Shown one piece after another: positions 1 to 5,419 of a stretch of DNA of 5,598 nt (positions within the stretch are counted from its first letter, which is position 1; every line of letters begins with the position of its first letter). Location of the stretch: contig CALVTV010000203.1 of NCBI GenBank assembly GCA_944363005.1, positions 1-5,598 on the forward strand. Direction: 5' to 3'. The notes under the pieces were generated by a model. It made no database searches and was not told where the DNA came from. It saw only the letters and a program-made list of their open reading frames with translations. Position numbers and translations under genes: made by a program. The stretch comes from an uncultured Clostridia bacterium. Lineage in GTDB: Bacteria > Bacillota > Clostridia > Christensenellales > Aristaeellaceae.

Positions 1-1530
1 ATTGTGGCGCTGATGGCGGTCATGGTGCTGACCGTGCTATGGGGCTCCCCGTACGCGCCGGTGATCGAGCCGGTACGGGACATCGAGGAGATCTGGGCGA
101 TCGAGGATGAGCGGACGCCCAGCGAAGGGCCGCTGGTGACGGCGCTGGAACTGGACGGCGCGCCGCTGGCCTACGAGCCGGAGACGAATACGTTCTATTG
201 CACGCTGGGTCTTGACCAGGGGGACGCCTGGCCGCAATTGCACATCACGGCGCCGGACGCGCAGGGTGTGACGCTCTGTTTTACGGACGATTACAGCTAC
301 GACTGGTGCGCCGATGCCATTGCGGAGGGGTATGCCTACGAGGTGATGGCCTATACGGACACGCAGTACGACTACCTGTACATCGTGTTCACGGGGTTGC
401 CCATCGTTTCGATGACGACGCAGGCGGAAATCACCGACGTGGAGACGGACGGCACGGCGTTCATCAGCTGTTACGGCGAGGAACCGACGGTCACGGCGGC
501 GCAGGTGCGCTTGCGCGGCGCGGGCAGCCGGACGAGCGAGAAAAAGAGCTACCACGTCGACTTCGTCCGCGGCCATGGGCGCGGGAGCGTGATGACGGAT
601 GTGCCGCTGCTGGGGCAGACGGACGATGTGCTGCTCATTGCCGGGGTGATGGACGACTCCCTGATGCGCGACAAGCTGAGCTGGGAGATGTACGCGACGC
701 TTTCTGCGCCGGGGGAGAGTTACGGCGCGCGTCAGGTGGAATACTGCGAGGTGTTCCTCAACGGCGAGTATCAGGGCGTCTATCTGATGATGACCCCGGT
801 GGACGACGCGCAGGAACTCATGCGCACCAGCAGCCAGGCGCCGCTGACGGACAGCGTATACCGCAGCGCGCAGCTGGCGTATGCGGGCGACAAGCCGATC
901 CTTGCCAACCCGATGCGCGCGGAATCGGGCTACGAGCTGCACTATGGCGATGAATTCGGGGAACCGTTCGCGGCGCTGGAGGCGTATATGGCGCTGGAAC
1001 AGGAGCAGGACGACGAGGCCTTTTGCGAGCAGGCGCTGGCTTGCATCGACCTTCATTCGATTTTGCGCTACTATCTGTTCGTGCAGGCATGCGGCATGTC
1101 CGACAACGTCTACAACAACATGTATGTCTGGGCGCATCAGACGAAGGACGGCTTGCGCTACCGTTTTGCCCCATGGGATACGGACCTCACCTGGGGGCGC
1201 TTCCGCGACGGGACGACGGGCGAGGTGTACGACGGGCTGTTCACCTTCGAGGTGGCGCAGCGGATGATCGACCTGGACGCCGGCGGGATTGTGCGCGATG
1301 CGCTTGTGGAGCAGTGGCAGGCGATGCGCGCGCAGGCGTTCACGGAGGAGCATGTGCAGGCGCTTGTGGAGCAATATACCCATGCGCTCAACGATTCCGG
1401 CGCTTACGCCCGCAACGCGCAGCGCTGGACAGGGGAGCCGCGGCTGGCGGACGGCTATGAGATCGTCGCCTTCGCGTCCCAGCACTTTGCGACGCTGGAC
1501 GCGCTCTTTGGCGCGCTTGTTGCGCAATAA
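1..1530 (+). CDS. CotH-family protein, probably exported (5' end beyond window)
   Basis: This is a CotH-like (kinase-fold) protein. CotH in Bacillus is a spore-coat protein kinase, and the family is widespread as exported proteins in Clostridia; the substrate here is unknown. Numbering is from the GTG at 4. A hydrophobic stretch at residues 1-15 looks like a signal-peptide core. It lacks the usual basic N-terminus and the frame is open to nucleotide 1, so the true start is probably upstream. Residues 40-165 look like a beta-rich, unassigned N-terminal region. CotH hallmarks follow: RGAGSRTSEKKSYHVDF (171-187), the DD..L.RDKL.WEMY block (211-230) and EVFLNGEYQGVYL (249-261). SDNVYNNMYVW (366-376) and APWDTDLTWG (389-398) come next, with D367 and D392/D394 as candidate catalytic and metal-binding acidic residues by family analogy. 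It ends at TAA 1528-1530, ahead of the str promoter, so it is probably a separate transcription unit. Confidence 0.8.
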   Translation: MVALMAVMVLTVLWGSPYAPVIEPVRDIEEIWAIEDERTPSEGPLVTALELDGAPLAYEPETNTFYCTLGLDQGDAWPQLHITAPDAQGVTLCFTDDYSYDWCADAIAEGYAYEVMAYTDTQYDYLYIVFTGLPIVSMTTQAEITDVETDGTAFISCYGEEPTVTAAQVRLRGAGSRTSEKKSYHVDFVRGHGRGSVMTDVPLLGQTDDVLLIAGVMDDSLMRDKLSWEMYATLSAPGESYGARQVEYCEVFLNGEYQGVYLMMTPVDDAQELMRTSSQAPLTDSVYRSAQLAYAGDKPILANPMRAESGYELHYGDEFGEPFAALEAYMALEQEQDDEAFCEQALACIDLHSILRYYLFVQACGMSDNVYNNMYVWAHQTKDGLRYRFAPWDTDLTWGRFRDGTTGEVYDGLFTFEVAQRMIDLDAGGIVRDALVEQWQAMRAQAFTEEHVQALVEQYTHALNDSGAYARNAQRWTGEPRLADGYEIVAFASQHFATLDALFGALVAQ

Positions 1531-1540
1531 GAAGAAAAAA

Positions 1541-1556
1541 AGCGGCCGCTGTGCGG
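1541..1556 (+). terminator. weak terminator-like palindrome after the CotH-like gene
   Basis: Just after the CotH-like stop there is an A-run (1534-1540), then a perfect 10-bp palindrome AGCGGCCGCT (1541-1550). An overlapping small hairpin has arms CCGC (1546-1549) and GCGG (1553-1556). On the + strand only AATTATCT follows, which is a poor U-tract. Read on the minus strand, the A-run becomes seven Ts downstream of the hairpin, so the element fits a leftward terminator better. No minus-strand gene is visible here. The function is uncertain. Confidence 0.25.
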
Positions 1557-1596
1557 AATTATCTATGTAAAATAAGGGAAAAGTGCGAATTTTCGA

Positions 1597-1625
1597 TTGA
1601 CAGCGGCGAATAAAAATGATATGAT
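1597..1625 (+). promoter_or_regulatory. strong housekeeping-type promoter of the str operon
   Basis: A consensus -35 TTGACA (1597-1602) is separated by exactly 17 bp from the -10 TATGAT (1620-1625). The TG at 1617-1618 supplies an extended -10 (TGaTATGAT). The surrounding sequence is AT-rich compared with the GC-rich neighbours. Transcription should begin near 1631-1633, giving a leader of about 60 nt before the L7Ae-like ATG at 1692. This is the only near-consensus promoter I see in the window, and it is well placed to drive all the translation genes downstream. Confidence 0.85.
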
Positions 1626-1640
1626 TACCATGTTTGCTGT

Positions 1641-1667
1641 GCAGAACTCAGGTTCTGCTCGCAGAAC
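1641..1667 (+). promoter_or_regulatory. leader with three 7-mer arms forming two alternative hairpins
   Basis: GCAGAAC (1641-1647), its exact complement GTTCTGC (1652-1658) and GCAGAAC again (1661-1667) lie in a row with 4-nt and 2-nt spacers. The middle arm can pair with either flanking copy, but not both. The two direct copies are 20 bp apart, about two helical turns, so a DNA operator just downstream of the transcription start is equally possible. The core GAAC-N4-GTTC resembles the Gram-positive LexA box core, but the flanking bases do not fit its full consensus. No U-tract follows, so it is not a simple terminator. Confidence 0.5.
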
Positions 1668-1691
1668 AATGAAAGGAAGAGTAAAAAGAGT

Positions 1692-1940
1692 ATGCATGAG
1701 GGTCTGGCCGATGTTGACCGGCGAGTCGTTGGAACCAAGCAGCTGCTGCGCGCGCTGGATGAGGGGAAAATTGCCCACGCATTCATCGCCAAGGACGCGG
1801 ATTTGCTGCTGACCAAGCGCGTGGTTGACCGCTGCTATGCCATGAATATCCCCTGTACTGAGGTGGAGAGCATGGAGAAGCTCGGGCGCGATTGCGCCAT
1901 CGACGTGAAGGCCGCGGCTGCGGGCCTGCTCAAGCGCTGA
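1692..1940 (+). CDS. ybxF: L7Ae-family ribosomal/K-turn RNA-binding protein (YbxF-like)
   Basis: This 82-residue protein matches the small bacterial L7Ae/L30e/S12e/Gadd45 RNA-binding family typified by Bacillus subtilis YbxF. Members bind kink-turn RNA and associate with ribosomes; the physiological role is poorly defined. Recognisable blocks are GTKQLLRAL (14-22), the helix-cap pattern FIAKDADLLLTKRVV (31-45) and VESMEKLGRDCAIDVKAAA (58-76). The length equals that of YbxF. The start is the first ATG in frame. The Shine-Dalgarno-like AAGGAAG (1673-1679) sits 12 nt before it, which is longer than usual, so initiation may be modest or leader-dependent. It is the first gene after the strong promoter and lies directly before rpsL, as in other Bacillota. 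The gap to rpsL is 164 bp and holds several stem-loops. Confidence 0.9.
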   Translation: MHEGLADVDRRVVGTKQLLRALDEGKIAHAFIAKDADLLLTKRVVDRCYAMNIPCTEVESMEKLGRDCAIDVKAAAAGLLKR

Positions 1941-1966
1941 GCGGCGCATTCCCTTCACTGTACGCA

Positions 1967-1997
1967 CCGGCTGCCAGCACGGTATGCCGGCTCTTTT
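1967..1997 (+). terminator. candidate partial terminator/attenuator between the L7Ae-like gene and rpsL
   Basis: Arms CCGGC (1967-1971) and GCCGG (1986-1990) pair. Inside them TGCC (1972-1975) pairs with GGTA (1981-1984), with one G-U pair, a bulged T at 1985 and the loop AGCAC. CTCTTTT (1991-1997) follows immediately. A GC-rich stem plus a short U-tract fits an intrinsic terminator of limited strength. Downstream genes are essential, so it could only act as partial attenuation or 3'-end protection. Confidence 0.4.
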
Positions 1998-2041
1998 GGC
2001 GCGAAAGCGCAAACGCTATGATCCCGGATTTCGGGTTCATA
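1996..2041 (+). promoter_or_regulatory. two further stem-loops in the rpsL leader
   Basis: First, GCGC (1999-2002) pairs with GCGC (2007-2010) across a GAAA tetraloop, with a possible TT/AA extension beyond a G-A mismatch. Second, TATGA-T-CCCG (2017-2026) pairs with CGGG-T-TCATA (2032-2041), giving nine pairs around one U-U mismatch with loop GATTT. The left arm of the second contains TATGAT (2017-2022), a possible -10 box. The only upstream partner is a poor -35 (TTGGCG at 1996-2001, 15-bp spacer), so an internal promoter is doubtful. From 2042 to the SD at 2092 the sequence is AT-richer and I see no hairpin. Confidence 0.4.
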
Positions 2042-2104
2042 TAGATCCATTCATCAGCAAGCAAGTGTTCCAAATTTTGAAGAAGAAACATAGGAGGTGC
2101 TTCC

Positions 2105-2479
2105 ATGCCTACGATCAACCAGTTGATCCGCAACGGAAGAAAAGCGATCGCTGCAAAGCCGACCGCACCTATCCTGCAGAAGTGCCCGCAGAAGCGCGGT
2201 GTGTGCCTGTCTGTCAAGACGACCACCCCGAAGAAGCCGAACTCCGCTCTGCGTAAAATCGCGCGTGTTCGCCTGACGAACGGCGTCGAAGGTACCTGCT
2301 ACATCCCCGGCATCGGCCACAACCTGCAGGAGCACTCCGTGGTGCTCATCCGCGGCGGCCGTGTCCGTGACCTGCCTGGCGTTCGTTACCACATCATCCG
2401 TGGTGCGCTGGATGCCGCCGGCGTGGCCAAGCGCATGCAGGCCCGCTCCAAGTACGGCGCAAAGCGCCCGAAGAAGTAA
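2105..2479 (+). CDS. rpsL: 30S ribosomal protein S12, with Arg at position 88
   Basis: S12 sits at the decoding centre of the small subunit and governs decoding accuracy and streptomycin response. The 124-residue product has the signature PQKRGVC (28-34), TTTPKKPNSALRK (39-51), PGIGHNLQEHS (68-78), RGGRV.DLPGVRYH (83-96) and the basic tail RSKYGAKRPKK. The length is that of clostridial and proteobacterial S12; the roughly 13-residue insertion of Bacillus is absent. K43 and K44 of the accuracy loop are intact, as is D89, the usual methylthiolation site. Position 88, normally Lys, is Arg (codon CGT, 2366-2368). Gly63 also replaces a usually conserved Val. A strong SD, AGGAGG (2092-2097), lies 7 nt before ATG, which fixes the start. 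Confidence 0.98.
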   Translation: MPTINQLIRNGRKAIAAKPTAPILQKCPQKRGVCLSVKTTTPKKPNSALRKIARVRLTNGVEGTCYIPGIGHNLQEHSVVLIRGGRVRDLPGVRYHIIRGALDAAGVAKRMQARSKYGAKRPKK

Positions 2480-2488
2480 TCCTTCGGG
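2467..2488 (+). promoter_or_regulatory. perfect hairpin spanning the rpsL stop codon
   Basis: CCCGAAG (2467-2473) and CTTCGGG (2482-2488) are perfect complements around an 8-nt loop that contains the TAA stop (2477-2479). No T-run follows, so it is not an intrinsic terminator. A hairpin here would be opened by each terminating ribosome and could link S12 translation to folding of the downstream spacer. The function is inferred. Confidence 0.4.
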
Positions 2489-2511
2489 TTCAACAAGAAG
2501 AAAAGTGGCGC

Positions 2512-2719
2512 CCTCCCAGTATCGGAGGTGACGTCGGTCCGAAACGGGTGGCCGGTCGCGAAGCATTGTTTCGCGCGCGTGTTGGAACAGCGCGTGGCGG
2601 GGCGATGCGGGCAGGACCGCGTGCTAGATCCATGGAAGAGGTCCGCTCTTGCTGAGGCGGAATTCCCCCATGGCCGCTCGGGCCATGCTGCAAGAAACCG
2701 GAACGGGTTTTCCCGTTCC
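2512..2719 (+). other. highly structured rpsL-rpsG intercistronic RNA, candidate S7-type control element
   Basis: This fills most of the 265-bp gap, in which I find no credible gene. Several pairings can coexist. CCTCC (2512-2516) pairs with GGAGG (2524-2528). ACG-T-CGGTCC (2531-2540) pairs with GGACCGCGT (2614-2622), nine pairs with one bulged T. Inside that stem lie CGCGAAG (2557-2563)/TTTCGCG (2569-2575) and CGC-G-TGT (2576-2582)/ACAGCG (2587-2592). Outside lie AAGAG (2636-2640)/CTCTT (2646-2650), CATGGCC (2669-2675)/GGCCATG (2681-2687) and an 8-bp hairpin (2700-2719). In E. coli the S12-S7 intercistronic RNA is the target of S7 repression, so the location suggests autoregulation. The fold is by eye only, and a local hairpin (2605-2622) competes with the long stem. 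Confidence 0.45.
2700..2719 (+). promoter_or_regulatory. perfect 8-bp hairpin just before the rpsG SD
   Basis: GGAACGGG (2700-2707) and CCCGTTCC (2712-2719) are exact complements around a TTTT loop. It ends 11 nt before the rpsG SD (2731) and is not followed by a T-run, so a terminator is unlikely. Together with the CATGGCC hairpin (2669-2687) it forms a tandem pair directly upstream of the initiation region. Confidence 0.5.
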
Positions 2720-2730
2720 CGACAAAGTCC

Positions 2731-2736
2731 AGGAGG
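2731..2736 (+). promoter_or_regulatory. Shine-Dalgarno that fixes the rpsG start
   Basis: AGGAGG lies 8 nt before ATG 2745. This selects a 156-residue S7 beginning MPRRG over a longer in-frame reading from TTG 2649, whose extra 32 residues have no S7 character and run through the hairpins. Confidence 0.9.
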
Positions 2737-2744
2737 TTACATCC

Positions 2745-3215
2745 ATGCCCAGACGTGGTTTTATACCGAAGCGTGAAGTGCTGCCGGATCCGGTATACGG
2801 CAACACGACCGTGACCAAGCTGATCAACCAGATCATGCTCGACGGCAAGCGCGGCATCGCGCAGTCCGTCTGCTACGAGGCGTTCGACATGCTGGCCCAG
2901 AAGACCGGCAAGGATGCCATGGAAGTGTTCAACGCTGGTTTGCAGAACATCCTGCCCAGCCTTGAGGTGAAGGCCCGCCGCGTGGGCGGCGCGACCTATC
3001 AGGTCCCGATCGAGATCCGCCCGGAGCGCCGTCAGACCCTGGCGCTGCGCTGGCTGGTTGACTTCTCCCGCAAGCGCGGCGAGAAGACCATGGCCGAGCG
3101 CCTGTGCGCGGAGATCATCGACGCCAGCAACAACACCGGCGCCGCTGTCAAGCGCAAGGAAGAAATGCATCGTATGGCCGAGGCCAACAAGGCTTTCGCC
3201 CACTATCGCTGGTAA
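2745..3215 (+). CDS. rpsG: 30S ribosomal protein S7
   Basis: S7 is the primary binder that nucleates assembly of the 30S head on the 3' major domain of 16S rRNA, and it contacts the E-site region. The product is exactly 156 residues, the standard length. Family features are the N-terminus MPRRGFIPKR, the helix pattern FNAGLQNILPSLEVKARRVGG (62-82), the beta-hairpin arm ATYQVPIEIRPERR (83-96), ALRWLV (100-105) and the C-terminal KRKEEMHRMAEANKAFAHYRW (136-156). It is third in the operon. The preceding gap of 265 bp is long for rpsL-rpsG and strongly self-complementary. In enterobacteria S7 represses its own operon through that spacer; here this is only inferred. The gap to fusA is 68 bp. Confidence 0.98.
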   Translation: MPRRGFIPKREVLPDPVYGNTTVTKLINQIMLDGKRGIAQSVCYEAFDMLAQKTGKDAMEVFNAGLQNILPSLEVKARRVGGATYQVPIEIRPERRQTLALRWLVDFSRKRGEKTMAERLCAEIIDASNNTGAAVKRKEEMHRMAEANKAFAHYRW

Positions 3216-3218
3216 TTT

Positions 3219-3260
3219 CGCGGTATCGCGCGGGGTTGCGGCGGCGTAGCGCCGCCGCGG
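3219..3260 (+). promoter_or_regulatory. tandem GC-rich hairpins in the rpsG-fusA gap
   Basis: A small stem CGCG (3219-3222)/CGCG (3227-3230) with loop GTAT is followed by a strong stem. GCGGCGGCG runs on at 3238-3246 and pairs perfectly with 3250-3258 around the loop TAG, and two G-U pairs can extend it to 3236-3260. The strong stem ends 10 to 12 nt before the fusA SD. No T-run follows (the next bases are CCTAGACAAAAA), so it is not a standard terminator. Possible roles are mRNA stability or setting fusA translation relative to rpsG. Confidence 0.5.
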
Positions 3261-3270
3261 CCTAGACAAA

Positions 3271-3276
3271 AAGGAG
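3271..3276 (+). promoter_or_regulatory. Shine-Dalgarno that fixes the fusA start
   Basis: AAGGAG ends 7 nt before ATG 3284. The in-frame TTG at 3278 would leave only one base after the SD, so the longer 695-residue reading is rejected in favour of MPRDHELK. Confidence 0.9.
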
Positions 3277-3283
3277 ATTGAAC

Positions 3284-5365
3284 ATGCCCAGAGACCATGA
3301 GCTTAAAATGGTTCGCAACATCGGTATCATGGCGCATATCGATGCCGGCAAGACGACCACGACCGAGCGTATTCTTTACTACACGGGTAAGAACCGCAAG
3401 ATCGGTGAGACGCATGAAGGCACCGCGACCATGGACTGGATGGCGCAGGAGCAGGAGCGCGGCATCACCATCACGTCTGCCGCGACGACCTGTTACTGGA
3501 AGGAATATCGCCTGAACATCATCGACACCCCCGGCCACGTCGATTTTACCGTCGAGGTCGAGCGTTCCCTGCGCGTGCTGGATGGCGCTGTGGCCGTCTT
3601 CTGCGCCAAGGGTGGCGTCGAGCCGCAGTCTGAGACCGTTTGGCGTCAGGCTGAGCACTACCATGTCCCGCGCATGGTGTACGTCAACAAGATGGACATC
3701 ATGGGCGCGAACTTCTACCGCGTGGTGGACATGCTCCACGAGCGTCTGCATGCCAATGCGCATCCCATTCAGCTGCCGATCGGCGCGGAGAGCGATTTCC
3801 GCGGCATCGTCGACCTGCTGACCATGCGCGCTGAGGTGTATTACGACGACCTGGGCAAGGACTACCGCGATGAGGAGATCCCGGCGGACATGCTCGAGGA
3901 TGCGCAGCTCTACCGCGAGCAGCTCATCGAAGCGCTGGCCGATGTGGATGACACCATCATGGAGAAGTTCATGGAGGGCGAGGAGCCGACCGTCGAAGAG
4001 ATGAAGGCCGCCATCCGCAAGGGCACCATCGAGTGCAAGTTCTTCGCCGTGCTGTGCGGCACGTCTTACCGCAACAAGGGCGTGCAGCCGATGCTCGACG
4101 CGGTTGTCGCGTACATGCCTTCTCCGCTGGATATCCCGCCGGTTAAGGGCTTTGACCCGCACACCGACGCGGAAATCGAGCGCCCCGCGGACGACAGCGC
4201 GCCCTTCTCTGCGCTGGCGTTCAAGATCATGACCGACCCGTTCGTCGGCAAGCTGTCGTTCATCCGCGTGTATTCCGGCCACATCGGTTCCGGTTCCTAC
4301 GTGCTCAACTCCACCAAGGGCAAGCGCGAGCGCATTGGCCGTCTGCTGCAGATGCACGCCAACGAGCGCAAGGAGATCGATGAGGTTTACACCGGTGAGA
4401 TCTGCGGCGTTGTCGGCTTCAAGGATACCACCACTGGTGATACCCTCTGCGACGACAAGAACCAGATTATTCTGGAGAAGATGGAGTTCCCGGAGCCGGT
4501 TATCCAGGTTGCCATCGAGCCCAAGACCAAGGCTGGCCAGGAGAAGATGATCCTTGCCCTGCTGCGTCTGGCCGAGGAAGACCCGACCTTCAAGACCTAC
4601 ACCAACCAGGAGACGGGCCAGACGATCATCGCCGGCATGGGCGAGCTCCATCTGGAGATCATCGTGGACCGTCTGCTGCGCGAGTTCAAGGTCGAGGCGA
4701 CCGTCGGCGCGCCGCAGGTTGCCTATCGTGAGACCATCCGCAAGGCCGCCAAGGCTGAAGGCCGCTATGTCCGTCAGACCGGTGGTAACGGCCAGTACGG
4801 TCACTGCTGGATTGAGATCTCCCCGGTCGAGGCCGGCGAAGGCTACTCCTTCAGCAACGACACCGTCGGCGGCTCCATCCCGAAGGAATTCATCGCCCCG
4901 ATCGACGCCGGTATCCGCGAGGCGGCCAAGAACGGCCCGCTGGGCGGCTACGAGGTTGTGGACTTCCACGTTTCCGTCTACGACGGTTCCTATCACGACG
5001 TTGACTCTTCGGAAGTGGCCTTCAAGATCGCCGGTTCCATGGCCTTCAAGGCGGCTATCGCCAAGGCGGATCCGGTGCTGCTGGAGCCGATCATGAAGGT
5101 CGATGTGACCGTGCCGGAGGATTACATGGGCGACGTCATCGGCGACCTGAACTCTCGCCGTGGCCGCGTTGAGGGCATGGAGTCCATTTCGGGCGGCACT
5201 TCGATGATCCATGCGATGGTTCCGCTCTCCGAGATGTTCGGTTACTCCACCGCGCTGCGTTCCCGTACGCAGGGCCGTGGCGTGTACACCATGCAGCCGG
5301 AGCACTATGAGCCGGTGCCCAAGTCCATCCAGGAGAAGGTTTGCGGCGGCAAGGCTGCCAAGTAA
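3284..5365 (+). CDS. fusA: translation elongation factor G (EF-G)
   Basis: EF-G is the cytosolic GTPase that catalyses ribosomal translocation and, with RRF, ribosome recycling. The 693-residue product has the full canonical length. GTPase motifs in order: P-loop AHIDAGKTTT (17-26), switch I RGITITSA (59-66), switch II DTPGH (81-85) and NKMD (135-138). The G5-type loop reads CGTSYRNKGVQ (258-268), with Thr-Ser where Bacillus EF-G has Ser-Ala. Domain II follows (about 305-400), then domain III with AGMGELHLEI (450-459). Domain IV has QTGGNGQYGHC (498-508) and the tip GSYHDVDSSE (568-577), whose H571 matches the decoding-centre histidine of E. coli EF-G. Domain V contains MGDVIGDLNSRRGRVEGM (615-632). 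Spacing to tuf is 87 bp. No truncation or frameshift is seen. Confidence 0.98.
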   Translation: MPRDHELKMVRNIGIMAHIDAGKTTTTERILYYTGKNRKIGETHEGTATMDWMAQEQERGITITSAATTCYWKEYRLNIIDTPGHVDFTVEVERSLRVLDGAVAVFCAKGGVEPQSETVWRQAEHYHVPRMVYVNKMDIMGANFYRVVDMLHERLHANAHPIQLPIGAESDFRGIVDLLTMRAEVYYDDLGKDYRDEEIPADMLEDAQLYREQLIEALADVDDTIMEKFMEGEEPTVEEMKAAIRKGTIECKFFAVLCGTSYRNKGVQPMLDAVVAYMPSPLDIPPVKGFDPHTDAEIERPADDSAPFSALAFKIMTDPFVGKLSFIRVYSGHIGSGSYVLNSTKGKRERIGRLLQMHANERKEIDEVYTGEICGVVGFKDTTTGDTLCDDKNQIILEKMEFPEPVIQVAIEPKTKAGQEKMILALLRLAEEDPTFKTYTNQETGQTIIAGMGELHLEIIVDRLLREFKVEATVGAPQVAYRETIRKAAKAEGRYVRQTGGNGQYGHCWIEISPVEAGEGYSFSNDTVGGSIPKEFIAPIDAGIREAAKNGPLGGYEVVDFHVSVYDGSYHDVDSSEVAFKIAGSMAFKAAIAKADPVLLEPIMKVDVTVPEDYMGDVIGDLNSRRGRVEGMESISGGTSMIHAMVPLSEMFGYSTALRSRTQGRGVYTMQPEHYEPVPKSIQEKVCGGKAAK

Positions 5366-5377
5366 TCATCGGGCGAA

Positions 5378-5409
5378 GCCCTGCGTCAAGTGCGCAGGGC
5401 CCCCATTTT
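5378..5409 (+). terminator. candidate partial terminator between fusA and tuf
   Basis: GCCCTGCG (5378-5385) pairs perfectly with CGCAGGGC (5393-5400) around a 7-nt loop. CCCCA and then TTTT (5406-5409) follow, so the U-tract is short and displaced by five bases, consistent with weak or partial termination. GGGC (5371-5374) can instead pair with GCCC (5378-5381) across GAA, an alternative that would disrupt the main stem. EF-Tu is needed in excess over EF-G, so a 3'-end stabiliser or processing site is as plausible as attenuation. Confidence 0.4.
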
Positions 5410-5419
5410 CATTCAAATT

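Noticed and set aside
37..1527. 496-codon minus-strand frame opposite the CotH-like gene
   Set aside because: It is an Arg/His-rich translation typical of an antisense shadow, while the plus-strand frame carries CotH motifs.
1644..1655. True LexA/SOS box in the operon leader
   Set aside because: Only the GAAC-N4-GTTC core fits; the outer bases and the RNRY spacer pattern do not. SOS control of ribosomal genes would also be surprising.
2017..2022. TATGAT as the -10 of a second promoter for rpsL
   Set aside because: The best -35 partner (TTGGCG) has a 15-bp spacer and no extended -10. The hexamer is also one arm of a hairpin. Kept only as a remark.
2559..2565. CGAAGCA in the rpsL-rpsG spacer matches a stretch of the 16S rRNA 3' domain, hinting at S7-site mimicry
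   Set aside because: Seven bases is chance level, and the surrounding structure could not be matched to the S7 binding site by eye.
2649..2744. N-terminal extension of S7 from TTG 2649
   Set aside because: S7 already has its standard 156 residues from ATG 2745 with a strong SD, and the extension would encode the hairpins.
2528..2776. 82-codon plus-strand frame inside the rpsL-rpsG spacer, starting at GTG 2528
   Set aside because: The GGAGG overlaps the start rather than preceding it, the frame runs into rpsG out of phase, and the translation resembles no known family. The region is better explained as structured RNA.
3203..5305. 700-codon open frame on the minus strand opposite fusA
   Set aside because: It mirrors fusA, and GC-rich codon use removes in-phase reverse stops. 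The protein has no recognisable family, and the plus strand encodes a complete EF-G.
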